Shown one piece after another: positions 38,201 to 44,627 of a DNA stretch of 64,000 nucleotides. Positions within the stretch are counted from its first letter, which is position 1; each line of letters opens with the position of its first letter. The stretch is from Zoogloea sp041917255 (lineage in GTDB: Bacteria > Pseudomonadota > Gammaproteobacteria > Burkholderiales > Rhodocyclaceae). The position numbers and the translations under genes are program-made. The stretch covers positions 1 to 64,000 of the forward strand of contig JAYRYA010000004.1 of NCBI GenBank assembly GCA_041917255.1, written 5' to 3'. A model generated the notes under the pieces. That model did not search any database, had not been told where the DNA came from, and saw only the letters and a list, made by a program, of their open reading frames with translations.

Positions 38201-39293
38201 CGACGGTCGCCAGGACAGCGGCGAATGCGGTGTGGCCAACGTCACCGTCAAGCTGCTCAACGCAGCCGGCGCGGTGATCGCCACCACCACGACGGATTCG
38301 GCGGGTAACTACAAGTTCACCAACCTGGATCCGGGCCAGTACAGCCTGTCGTTCGACAAGTCCGGCGCCTACTACTACACCGGGTACTACGACTGGTGGG
38401 GTAACGCCAAGACCCAGAGCGTGTCGTCCTCCGGCTACCAGTGGACCACCAAGGACGTCGGCAGCAACGCCTACGACACCACCGACAGCGATGTCGCCCG
38501 GCTGTCCTCGACGTACTACAACCAGGGCAACACCGACAAGTTCACCCTGGCCTCCGGTCAGTACGACAGCACCCGTGACGGCGGCATCTGCCCGATCGTG
38601 ATCGACCTGGACGGCAACGGCATCCAGACCGTGGCCCGCGAAAACACCAACGGCACGTTTGACCTGATCGGCAACGGTTCGGCCATCCACTCCGGCTGGC
38701 TGTCCAGCGGCGACGCCTTCCTGGCGATCGACACCAACGGCAACGGCAAGATCGATGACATCCACGAACTGTTCGGCGGCAACGGCGCCGGTCAGGGCTT
38801 CGCCAAGCTGGCGTCCTTCGACAGCAATGGCGACGGGGTGGTCGATGCCAACGATGCCCAGTTTGCCGAGCTGAAGGTCTGGCGCGACGCCAACGGTAAC
38901 CAGCAGACCGACGCCGGTGAGCTGATGAGCCTGTCGGAAGCCGGTGTGGCCAGCATGGCCGTTTCGTACTTCGCCCTGCCGGCGGTCGATGCGCAGGGCA
39001 ACCTGCACCTCGAGCGCAGCACTGCAACCCTGGCTGACGGCAGCTCGGTGGACATGACTGACGTGTATTTCAACGTCGATGCCACCGAAGTCGCCCAGGC
39101 CGGCGGTTCCCTGCCGTCCTTCGCCGATCTGCTGAGCACCGACGCGAGTCTCGACAGCGTCCTGGGCGCCTCCGCGACCGCCGGTGCGGTGGCGGATGCA
39201 GCGGCGGTGGCTGTCAGCGACAGCGCCGTGGCTGCCCTGAGCCAGCTCAGCAACCTCTACGAAGAGCAGCAGTTCGCCCTGGCGGCCGCCTGA
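32238..39293 (+). CDS. Giant SdrD-B-repeat surface protein, probable type I secretion substrate
   Basis: At least 2351 residues; 100 undetermined bases (34360-34459) interrupt it. GGAGATC lies about 6 nt before the ATG. There is no Sec signal. An N-terminal part (about 1-230) contains cadherin/Ig-like modules (NDAPSGADETVTVANGDVYV). About 14 SdrD-B/Cna-B-like repeats follow, each with GDKVWLDTNANGVQDAGEAG, TTTTDASGNYLF and a DSDxD calcium-type loop. Repeat 11 is split by a jelly-roll, carbohydrate-binding-like domain (NLIVNGSFENGTTGW) and followed by a second unrelated domain (TATFDFNGNTATDGTDGN). The C-terminus has PIVIDLDGNGIQTV and EF-hand-like DTNGNGKIDD, DSNGDGVVDAND and DANGNQQTDAGE, then a hydrophobic tail ending QFALAAA, typical of type I secretion signals. 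RTX nonapeptides are absent. Likely a calcium-stiffened adhesin for cell aggregation. Confidence 0.9.
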   Translation: MSNTSYVTSVSVCEDTTQNFELFDLLKQADPGYSAVDPARIKLYVYDGAKWVLSSAGFFTAVDKDTLTLDASAIPNFNGTKLVRVLGYDSTGNTFTLDVNVDVMSVNDAPSGADETVTVANGDVYVLGLADFGFSDPIDGNAFQSVVVNAVPASGALLLNGVAVTAGQEILASEIAAGHLTYVAPASAGGDFGLTFQVRDDGGIDPDCGGVDLDATPNTITFNVPSPGVATLGDKVWLDTNANGVQDAGEAGIAGVTVVLKDATGTPIGTTTTDANGNYSFTVTPGTYSVAVQAPAGYVVTGQDQGGNDTTDSDVNSAGQSGNVTLVSGQNNPTLDAGLYKLAELGDKVWLDSNSNGVQDAGEAGVSGVKVTLLDAAGNAVTSTTTDASGNYLFSNLKPGTYSVQFDKTTLPAGYAFTTKDVGGDTTDSDADTTTGKTVQTVLDSGESDRTWDAGIIASPGAVTGTVLEDTNNDNIGDTPLAGVTVVLKDPVTGTIISTTTTDASGNYSFNGVPPGNYVVQETNKPGYTDVSDKDGGDLNSIAVTVTPGATNSGNDFVDERIPGAISGTVREDVDNNNTGDTPIAGVTVTLINATTGLVVATTTTDVNGNYSFASVPAGSYIVQETNKTGYTDVTDKDGGDPNRISVTLAAGESSTGNDFVDERPATLGDKVWLDTNANGVQDAGEAGIAGVTVVLKDATGTPIGTTXXXXXXXXXXXXXXXXXXXXXXXXXXXXXXXXXXVKVTLLDAAGNAVTSTTTDASGNYLFSNLKPGTYSVQFDKTTLPTGYAFTTKDVGGDTTDSDADTTTGKTVQTVLDSGESDRTWDAGIVATTGNISGTVREDLDNNNSGDTPIAGVTVALVNPTTGAIIATTTTDVNGNYTFTNVPAGTYNVVETNKTGYIDVSDKDGGNPNSISVTLAPGQSSTGNDFVDERTAAIGDKVWLDTNANGVQDAGEAGVSGVTVKLLDSTGTVVSTTTTDASGNYLFSSLAPGDYAIQVTAPSGYVVTGKDQGGNDATDSDIDPTTGKTITTTLSAGETDLSWDAGIYKTASLGDKVWLDSNKNGVQDAGEAGVSGVTVKLLDAAGTVVATATTDTNGNYLFSNLTPGSYAVQVVAPTGYTFTTKDAAAATDLTDSDVDQTTGKTITTTLDSGENDLSWDAGLVAPTASYGDKVWLDKNANGVQDAGEAGISGVTVKLLNSAGSVVATTTTDANGNYLFTNLTPGDYSAQVVAPTGYFISAKDQGGNDATDSDFDPTTGKTITTTLSANENDLSWDAGLYQKASIGDKVWADCNNNGIQDATESGVPGITVKLLDASGNVVATTLTDINGNYLFKDLMPGTYSVQFVAPNGYSFTTKDVGSNDAVDSDVGGSTVIGTTNLIVNGSFENGTTGWCANGDSIEINTAGSYGVSAVTGAMVAELDANCTGTVTGFYQDITTVAGQSYQLSVDVAQRAGYAASTNTVEVFWEGVKIATIDPTSTALTKYTFTVTAADASSRLEFREQSGDDDSVGGIIDNVTLYTIGSGGQVGTTIQTTLESGENDLTWDAGLTVKAVTATFDFNGNTATDGTDGNILCYSNNGISVNASAFSRDKSTGAWAKAYLGAYGGGLGVTDSSEGTGSGSTHTVDNNGTRDNYVLFEFSQTVVVDKAYLGYVVGDSDAKVWIGTVNGAFDSHITLSDAVLTSMGFTEVSASTLTSARWAELNAGGVAGNVLIVAANPGETDDYFKIQQVVVSTPSAFCATDVSIGDKVWNDTNMNGVQDSGEAGIGGVTVKLLNSAGSVIATTTTDANGSYLFEKLAAGDYKIQVVTPTGYTITSKDAGGNDATDSDIDSTGTTGVYTLTQGSNNLTVDAGFYKPSSATASIGDRVWEDKNFNGIQDSGEAGIKGVTVKLLNSAGSVVATATTDASGNYLFSNLAAGQYKVQVVAPTGYYVTKQDAAGYNGTDSAVNASGYTGTITLGTGEALTKVDAGLYRKASVGDKVWLDSDSDGRQDSGECGVANVTVKLLNAAGAVIATTTTDSAGNYKFTNLDPGQYSLSFDKSGAYYYTGYYDWWGNAKTQSVSSSGYQWTTKDVGSNAYDTTDSDVARLSSTYYNQGNTDKFTLASGQYDSTRDGGICPIVIDLDGNGIQTVARENTNGTFDLIGNGSAIHSGWLSSGDAFLAIDTNGNGKIDDIHELFGGNGAGQGFAKLASFDSNGDGVVDANDAQFAELKVWRDANGNQQTDAGELMSLSEAGVASMAVSYFALPAVDAQGNLHLERSTATLADGSSVDMTDVYFNVDATEVAQAGGSLPSFADLLSTDASLDSVLGASATAGAVADAAAVAVSDSAVAALSQLSNLYEEQQFALAAA
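32929..38580 (+). repeat. Tandem SdrD-B domain array (about 14 units)
   Basis: Units of roughly 100-115 codons with two alternating flavours: 'GDKVWLD..NGVQDAGEAG' type and 'G.I.GTVRED.DNNN.GDTPIAGV' type. Units 1-2 (32931 onward) and 5-6 (34239 onward) are nearly identical at the DNA level wherever both can be read, indicating recent duplication. Confidence 0.85.
34360..34459. other. Assembly gap of 100 N inside the adhesin
   Basis: Exactly 100 undetermined bases, the conventional placeholder length. The flanking sequence is identical in style to the region 32931-33341. If the missing part is a copy of that region, the true gap is about 289 bases, and both lengths keep the same reading frame. 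Confidence 0.9.
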
Positions 39294-39307
39294 CAAGCCG
39301 CCTGACC

Positions 39308-39329
39308 CCGGCCGGGTTCGCCCGGCCGG
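39308..39329 (+). terminator. GC-rich hairpin after the adhesin gene
   Basis: CCGGCCGGG (39308-39316) pairs with CCCGGCCGG (39321-39329) over a stable TTCG tetraloop, 15 bp after the adhesin stop. No U-run follows, so it may act as an attenuator or mRNA 3'-end protector, letting part of the transcription continue into the PEP-CTERM gene. Confidence 0.6.
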
Positions 39330-39386
39330 CCAGGCGCCCGAACTAAGCAGTACCTGAAATCACTTTTTTAACGTAGGAGCGAGTAA

Positions 39387-40046
39387 ATGATGCAAATCTC
39401 CAACATGAAGAAGGCTGCTCTGGCCTTCGCCGCCGCCGGCCTGATGGCCAGCGCCTCTGCCCACGCTGACTCCCTGCTGCTGGACCAGGACGTGAACACC
39501 CTCCTGGCCTTCACGGTGGATGTTTCCGGCGTGTCGAAGAGTGTTGATACGGGCGTGTTCAACGTCGTCAACCAGACCACTGGCAGTTCCTTCCTGGCCT
39601 TCTGCTCCGAGCTCCTTCAGGGCGTGGCTGTCGGAGCCGTGACGACCGGTCTCGAGTTCACCCCGACCGGTGCCGTGCCGGCCGCCGTGCAGACCCTGTA
39701 CAACCAGAGCTTCAGCCTGGTGAATCCGACCAGCGCCGTCGAAGTCGCCGGTTTCCAGATCGCCCTGTGGGAAGCCATGGATGACGGCGACCTGTTTGGC
39801 GGCGCCCTGCAGAACTGGGCTGGCAAGACCGGCTCCGTGACCGAGAGCGAAGCCCTCGACCAGGCCTGGATCTACCTGACCGCCCTGGCTGATGGCGACC
39901 CCACCACCGCCAGCTACAAGCTGACCAACTGGGGTAACGCCCTGAGCCAGGACATCATTGAAGCCAAGATCCCTGAGCCCACCAGCTTGGCCCTGGGTGC
40001 CCTGGGCCTGGCCGGTCTGTCGCTCATCCGTCGTCGCAAGTCCTGA
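39387..40046 (+). CDS. PEP-CTERM sorting-domain protein downstream of the adhesin (219 aa)
   Basis: Signal peptide (MKKAALAFAAAGLMASASAHA; the ATG six codons earlier at 39387 is also possible), a body of about 165 residues (AFTVDVSGVSKSVDTGVFNV; FQIALWEAMDDGDLFGG) and the PEP-CTERM tail IPEPTSLALGALGLAGLSLI-RRRKS. GTAGGAGCG lies 6-9 nt before the first ATG. It begins 93 bp after the giant adhesin stop, with only a hairpin between them and no promoter I can recognise, so it may be co-transcribed at a reduced level. It would reach the surface by Sec and exosortase, unlike the adhesin, which should use type I secretion. Confidence 0.9.
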   Translation: MMQISNMKKAALAFAAAGLMASASAHADSLLLDQDVNTLLAFTVDVSGVSKSVDTGVFNVVNQTTGSSFLAFCSELLQGVAVGAVTTGLEFTPTGAVPAAVQTLYNQSFSLVNPTSAVEVAGFQIALWEAMDDGDLFGGALQNWAGKTGSVTESEALDQAWIYLTALADGDPTTASYKLTNWGNALSQDIIEAKIPEPTSLALGALGLAGLSLIRRRKS

Positions 40047-40113
40047 CTTCAGCCTGAGGTGACGCGGTCCAGCCGCGTTGCCCCATGGAAGCAGGGCCGG
40101 TAACGGCATCGCG

Positions 40114-40136
40114 AAAAGGGGGCTCGCCCCCTTTTT
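40114..40136 (+). terminator. Rho-independent terminator after the PEP-CTERM gene
   Basis: AAAAGGGGG (40114-40122) pairs with CCCCCTTTT over a 4-base loop, running into a T-rich tract. It ends the adhesin/PEP-CTERM transcription unit. Confidence 0.88.
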
Positions 40137-40338
40137 GCCTTTTCTGTCAGCAACCAAAGCCATTGGCACCGGGCTGCCAACAAATAAATCTCGGTCATCT
40201 CCAAACAGTCGGCATGGCCTGCAGCAGGCCGTGATGTATGCGTTCGTCCGTGGGGGCGAGCGTCGGCTATCTTCTGACAAACGTTCATGAACCGTGAATG
40301 TCTGGCCCCGTGCCCCGCTATTCGTCCCTGAGGTTGTC

Positions 40339-42045
40339 ATGCATCGAACCCGCTCCCTTTCCGCAATCCTGATGGGTGCCAGCCTGGCCATGCTGGCCGC
40401 TACGGCCAGCGCCGAAGTGCTGCTCACCACGCCCCAGAACTCGCTCACGGCAGCCCCCGGTCGGTCCGATCTCGAGGCGCTCAACAAGGGGCAGCAGGCA
40501 CTCGCCGCCCGCCAGTTCGCGCAGGCCGAGAAGTATTTCGGTGAAGCCTACAAGCTCAACCCGCGCTCCGTCGAGGCCATGCTCGGGCTGGCTGCTGCAA
40601 CCCACGGTGCTGGCAAGTCGAAGCTGGCGCGGGACTGGATGAGCAGCGCCGTGGCCATGGCGCCCGGGCAGGCTAATGTCCTGCAGGCCCAGGCCCGGCT
40701 GCTGGTGGAACTCGGCCACACGACCGAGGCGGAAGAGAGCTACCGTGCCGCGATTGCCGGCCAGCCGGGCCTCGTGCAGCTCAAACTGGATCTCGCCGCG
40801 CTGTACCTCGAAAAACTCAAGAAGCCGGCCCAGGCTGCCGCGGTTTTGCGGGACGTGCTCAAGCAGCACCCCGAGATGGCCGCCGCTCACCTGGGGCTTG
40901 GGCTCGCCCTGTCGGCCGACGGCAAGATCGAAGAGGCCTCCCGGGTGCTGGACGAGGCCGTGCGCCGGGATCCGAACAACCCCTTTGCGCTCCACGCCCA
41001 GGGCCTCGTGGCGCTGCGCCTGAGTCAGGCCGACCGAGCCCTTGCCGCCTTCGACAAGGCTCTCGCGCTGCGCAAGGATTTTGCAGGCGCCATGATCGGC
41101 CGTGGCGACGCGCTCCTGGCTTTGGGCAAGGGCGACGAGGCCATCGAAGCCTATACCCGCGCCGGCGCGCTCGCGCCCAGGAGCGCCTATCCTCATGCCC
41201 TGCGCGGCATCGCGTTTGAGCGGATGAAGCGCCTCCCGGAAGCCGAGGCGGCTTACCGGGAAGCCCTCAAGATCGATCCCGACGATGTGCGCATCATGAA
41301 CAACCTGGCCTATGCCCTGGCTGGCCAGAAGGTCAAACTGGATGAAGCGCTCAAGCTCGCCGAGCGCGCGGTGGCCAAGGACGGCAACCGCGCCAGCCTC
41401 TACGACACCCTGGGTATGGTTAACCTGGCCCGCAACGACCTGAAGGCCGCCCGTCAGGCCTTCGAGAAAGGCCTGTCCCTGGAGCCTGGCAACCTGACCT
41501 TGCGTCAGCATCACACCATGCTGGGCACCAACCAGACCGTGGCCACCGCCAGCGCGCCGGTGGCACCGGTCAAGCCCGCGGCACCTGCTCCGGCAGCGGC
41601 GGTTGTGCCCGCGGCGCTCCCCGCACCTTCCGTGGTGGCGAGCGTGCCGAAGGCCGCACCGGCGGTTGCGCCCGCTCCGGCTGCCAAGCCTTCCGCGGCC
41701 GACGCCGATGCGACCAGGTTGGTCGCCAGTCGTCTCGAATCCTGGCGGCAGGCCTGGGAAGCCAAGGACGCCAATCGCTATCTGGCCTTTTATGGCGCCG
41801 ACTTCGTGCCTGCCGACAAGCGCGCCCGTAGCGCCTGGGAGGCCGACCGCCGGGTGAAGCTCGACAAGAAGGGTGACATCCGTGTCCAGGTGGATGCTCC
41901 GAGCTTCAAGCTGGAAGGCAATGTGGTGGTGGTCACCTTCGAGCAGCGCTACCAGTCGGGCAACTACAACGACGCCGGCCGCAAGCGTCTGGAATGGGTG
42001 AAGGACGGCAACGACTGGAAGATCCGTCGCGAAGCCCAGCAGTAA
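40339..42045 (+). CDS. Exported TPR protein with C-terminal NTF2/Cds6-like domain
   Basis: 568 residues from the ATG at 40339 (AGG 6 nt before); a GTG 15 codons upstream is less likely. Signal peptide (LSAILMGASLAMLAATASA). Residues about 45-400 hold about ten TPR units (LAARQFAQAEKYFGEAYKLN; LGLALSADGKIEEASRVLDE; AYREALKIDPDDVRIMNNLA). An Ala/Pro linker (about 405-455) leads to a C-terminal domain (460-568): W-x3-AW, FYGADFVPADKRARSAWEAD, VVVVTFEQRYQSGNYNDAGR, RLEWVKDGNDWKIRRE. This aligns without gaps at its core with the extra domain on the type I TolC at 26144. It is probably a periplasmic partner of the adhesin/T1SS module. Confidence 0.88.
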   Translation: MHRTRSLSAILMGASLAMLAATASAEVLLTTPQNSLTAAPGRSDLEALNKGQQALAARQFAQAEKYFGEAYKLNPRSVEAMLGLAAATHGAGKSKLARDWMSSAVAMAPGQANVLQAQARLLVELGHTTEAEESYRAAIAGQPGLVQLKLDLAALYLEKLKKPAQAAAVLRDVLKQHPEMAAAHLGLGLALSADGKIEEASRVLDEAVRRDPNNPFALHAQGLVALRLSQADRALAAFDKALALRKDFAGAMIGRGDALLALGKGDEAIEAYTRAGALAPRSAYPHALRGIAFERMKRLPEAEAAYREALKIDPDDVRIMNNLAYALAGQKVKLDEALKLAERAVAKDGNRASLYDTLGMVNLARNDLKAARQAFEKGLSLEPGNLTLRQHHTMLGTNQTVATASAPVAPVKPAAPAPAAAVVPAALPAPSVVASVPKAAPAVAPAPAAKPSAADADATRLVASRLESWRQAWEAKDANRYLAFYGADFVPADKRARSAWEADRRVKLDKKGDIRVQVDAPSFKLEGNVVVVTFEQRYQSGNYNDAGRKRLEWVKDGNDWKIRREAQQ

Positions 42046-42054
42046 GCCGGCGTG

Positions 42055-43218
42055 TCAGGCCAGCCGCCAGCGGCTGCCGCCGGCCTGCTTGGCGGCATAC
42101 ATGGCCCGGTCGGCCTGGCTGAGCAGGTGCGCGAGCTCGTAGCCGTCCTCCGGGTAGGTTGCGATGCCGATGCTGGCGCCCAGCAGGTTGCCCGGACAGA
42201 TCTCTTCCGGAATGTCGGCAATCGAGGCCAGCAGCCGATTGCAGAACTGCCCGATGTGCTCCACGTCATGCAGGTTGGGGCACATCACCGCAAACTCGTC
42301 GCCCCCCAGGCGGGCGACCAGATCGGTGGTGCGGGCGGTGGACTCCAGACGCGAGGCCAGTTGAACCAGAATCTGGTCGCCGGTGGCGTGGCCGTAGTGA
42401 TCGTTGATCGGCTTGAAACCATCCAGGTCGAGCACCAGCACCGCGCCCGAAGTGCCGTCGACCCGGGCGCGGGCGAGCAGGCCCAGCCCGGATTCGGTAA
42501 ACGCCTTGCGGTTCGCCAGCCCCGTGAGCGGGTCGTGGCGGGCAAGTTCGCGCCAGCGCGCGCTCTCTTTTTCCATCTGTCGATACTGCCGCACCATACC
42601 CAGCACGATCACCAGAAAATTGGCCAGCGCGAGCGCGAAGGCTCCCGTCTGGATTACCCGCAGATCCCTCGAGCGGCGGACCGAGTCGTGCTCGAGGGCG
42701 GTGGTGAGCGCGTTCATCAGTGCGAGGATCTCGCGATTGTGGGCAACCATGTAGTCGGCTGCTGCGATGTAGGCGCGGCCATCCGCTGCGTCTTGCATCG
42801 GGGGCAGGTGCTGGTGAATCGGCGCCACGATCTGCCGCGCCCGGGCCACCACGCGGGCCGCTTCACCGCTCACCGCCTGCAGGGGTACCGGCGTGTCGTC
42901 ACTGCCAGTGGCCTGGCCGCCCTGGGCGAAGGCGTTCAGGGTGCGCTCGAAGAGCCCGAAGGCGAGCTCTACTTCCCTGGCGGTGGCGGCGAGTTCGCTC
43001 GGGCTGGTGGCGCGGATCGTAAGGAGCAGTGCCTTGGTGGTCTGCTGGGAGAGCATCCGCTGGCGCCCGGCGAGGTTGATCGCGACGGCGTCCCGGGCGA
43101 TCTGGTTGGCCAGCCACAGGTTGCTGATCAGCACGGTGAGATCGAGCAGGACGAACATCACGATCGCGGTGATGAGTCGGCGAGGCGAGCCTATCAGGGC
43201 ATTGACCGGGATCGGCAT
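42055..43218 (-). CDS. Membrane diguanylate cyclase with PilJ-type N-terminal sensor
   Basis: 387 residues from the ATG at 43218. Two membrane helices (about 13-33 and 190-210) bracket a PilJ/type-IV-pili methyl-accepting N-terminal sensor with the hallmark NLAGRQRMLSQQTTKALLL. The GGDEF domain (about 225-387) has HDPLTGLANRKAF, LDLDGFKPINDHYGH and LGGDEFAV, all needed for catalysis. An intact RxxD inhibitory site (RTTD) sits at the normal distance before GGDEF, so the enzyme is likely feedback-inhibited by c-di-GMP. It converges on the TPR/NTF2 gene, 9 bp away. c-di-GMP commonly governs adhesin secretion, but no LapD or LapG homologue is seen here. Confidence 0.92.
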   Translation of the reverse strand: MPIPVNALIGSPRRLITAIVMFVLLDLTVLISNLWLANQIARDAVAINLAGRQRMLSQQTTKALLLTIRATSPSELAATAREVELAFGLFERTLNAFAQGGQATGSDDTPVPLQAVSGEAARVVARARQIVAPIHQHLPPMQDAADGRAYIAAADYMVAHNREILALMNALTTALEHDSVRRSRDLRVIQTGAFALALANFLVIVLGMVRQYRQMEKESARWRELARHDPLTGLANRKAFTESGLGLLARARVDGTSGAVLVLDLDGFKPINDHYGHATGDQILVQLASRLESTARTTDLVARLGGDEFAVMCPNLHDVEHIGQFCNRLLASIADIPEEICPGNLLGASIGIATYPEDGYELAHLLSQADRAMYAAKQAGGSRWRLA

Positions 43219-43333
43219 GTAAGGGGCGGCACCACGCCGGGTTGTCGGCGAGGGTGGAGCTGGCGGGACGATGAATTGATTATCGGCGCGAAACCCCCGT
43301 GAGTGTAGGGTGCAAGGCCCCAAAAAATGCCAA

Positions 43334-43349
43334 ACGGCCCGAAGGCCGT
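43334..43349 (-). terminator. Terminator after pgk
   Basis: Minus-strand ACGGCC/GGCCGT stem around TTCG (43349-43334), followed by TTTGGCATTTTTTG; 28 bp beyond the pgk stop. Confidence 0.75.
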
Positions 43350-43376
43350 CTGGGTGGGGAGTCTTGCCGGGCAAGG

Positions 43377-44561
43377 TCAGTCGTTGAAGCGCGCTTCCAG
43401 GGCCGCGATGGCCGGCAGGGTCTTGCCTTCGAGGAACTCGAGGAACGCGCCACCACCGGTGGAGATGTAGCCCACGTCGTCGGCGATGTGGAACTTGGCG
43501 ATGGCAGCCAGGGTGTCGCCGCCGCCGGCGATGGAGAAGGCTTCGGAGTGGGCGATGGCGGAGGCCATCATCTTGGTGCCTCCGGCGAACTGGGGCAGTT
43601 CGAACACGCCGACCGGGCCGTTCCAGACGATGGTGCCGGCGTTGGCAATGATCTGCGACAGCTGGGCCGCGGCCTTCGGACCGACGTCGAGGATTCGGTC
43701 GTGGGGGCCGACTTCATCGACGGACACCTTGTTGGCGCGTGCCATGGCGGAGACTTCGTCGGCCACGACCACGTCTTCGGGCAGCGGCACGGCGGCGCCG
43801 CGGGCCTTCATCATGTCCATGATGGCCTGGGCTTCCTTGACCAGCTCGGGCTCGGCCAGGGATTCGCCGATGCGCTTGCCGGAAGCCAGCAGGAAAGTGT
43901 TGGCGATGCCGCCGCCGACGATCAGCTGATCCACCTTGTCGGCCAGCGACTTGAGGATGGTCAGCTTGGACGACACCTTGGAGCCACCGACGATGGCCAC
44001 CAGCGGGCGGGCCGGGGCGTGCAGGGCCTTGCCCAGCGCGTCGATCTCGGCGCCCATCAGGATGCCGGCGCAGGCCACCGGGGCGAACCGGGCAATGCCG
44101 TGGGTGGTGGCTTCGGCGCGGTGGGCGGTGCCGAAGGCGTCGTTTACGTACACGTCGCACAGGGCGGCCATCTTCTTGGCCAGCTCTTCGTTGTCCTTCT
44201 TCTCGCCCTTGTTGCAGCGGCAGTTTTCGAGCAGCACGATTTCGCCGGGGGCGACTTCAAAGCCACCATCGACCCAGTTCTGGATCAGGCGCACCGGCTT
44301 GCCGAGCAGCTGGCCCAGGCGCACCGCCACGGGTGCGAGGGTGTCGTCAGCCTTCAGTTCCCCCTCGGTCGGACGACCCAGGTGGGAGGTGACCATCACC
44401 GCAGCGCCGCCCTCAAGGGCGTACTGGATGGACGGGATGGAGGCGCGGATGCGGGTGTCTTCGGTGATGTTGCCGGCGTCGTCCTGGGGCACGTTCAGGT
44501 CGGCGCGGATGAAGACGCGCTTGCCCTTGACGTCGAGATCGGTGAGTTTCTTGACTTGCAT
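43377..44561 (-). CDS. pgk: Phosphoglycerate kinase
   Basis: 394 residues, normal length. Recognisable by VFIRADLNVPQDDAGNITED, the substrate-binding VMVTSHLGRPTEG, VLLENCRCNKGEKKDNEELA, VAIVGGSKVSSKLTILKSLA, VVWNGPVGVFELPQFAGGT and the terminal ISTGGGAFLEFLEGK. It interconverts 1,3-bisphosphoglycerate and 3-phosphoglycerate, used in glycolysis and in the Calvin cycle. It is the last gene of the tkt-gap-pgk group; a GC-rich hairpin (44593-44614) lies between gap and pgk. Confidence 0.96.
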   Translation of the reverse strand: MQVKKLTDLDVKGKRVFIRADLNVPQDDAGNITEDTRIRASIPSIQYALEGGAAVMVTSHLGRPTEGELKADDTLAPVAVRLGQLLGKPVRLIQNWVDGGFEVAPGEIVLLENCRCNKGEKKDNEELAKKMAALCDVYVNDAFGTAHRAEATTHGIARFAPVACAGILMGAEIDALGKALHAPARPLVAIVGGSKVSSKLTILKSLADKVDQLIVGGGIANTFLLASGKRIGESLAEPELVKEAQAIMDMMKARGAAVPLPEDVVVADEVSAMARANKVSVDEVGPHDRILDVGPKAAAQLSQIIANAGTIVWNGPVGVFELPQFAGGTKMMASAIAHSEAFSIAGGGDTLAAIAKFHIADDVGYISTGGGAFLEFLEGKTLPAIAALEARFND

Positions 44562-44592
44562 GATGATGTTCTTCGAGGCTTCGGAATGAAAA

Positions 44593-44614
44593 ACGCCCCG
44601 CGCAGGCGGGGCGT
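44593..44614 (-). terminator. Intrinsic terminator or attenuator between gap and pgk
   Basis: ACGCCCCGC (44593-44601) pairs with GCGGGGCGT (44606-44614) and on the minus strand is followed by TTTTTCATTCC. It lies 13 nt after the gap stop and would lower pgk transcription relative to gap. Confidence 0.78.
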
Positions 44615-44627
44615 CGAAACAACAGGC

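Noticed and set aside
32929..38580. Regular repeats that could suggest a CRISPR-like array
   Set aside because: They are coding repeats of about 330 bp with protein-level conservation and no short direct repeats with unique spacers.
32238..39293. RTX-type calcium-binding nonapeptides in the giant protein
   Set aside because: No GGxGxDxUx repeats were found; only EF-hand-like DxNGDG loops and SdrD-B repeats are present.
38580..39293. LPXTG sortase anchor at the C-terminus of the SdrD-B protein
   Set aside because: No LPXTG motif or membrane anchor is seen; the tail fits a type I secretion signal better.
32796..39296. Very long open frame on the minus strand opposite the adhesin (over 2100 codons)
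   Set aside because: It mirrors the codon periodicity and repeats of the adhesin gene, has no ribosome site or recognisable domains, and its protein is Gly/Val/His-rich as expected of an antisense shadow.
40164..40178. TGGCACC followed by TGCC, similar to a sigma-54 site before the TPR/NTF2 gene
   Set aside because: The GG and GC are nine, not ten, bases apart and the -12 element is CTGCC rather than TTGC.
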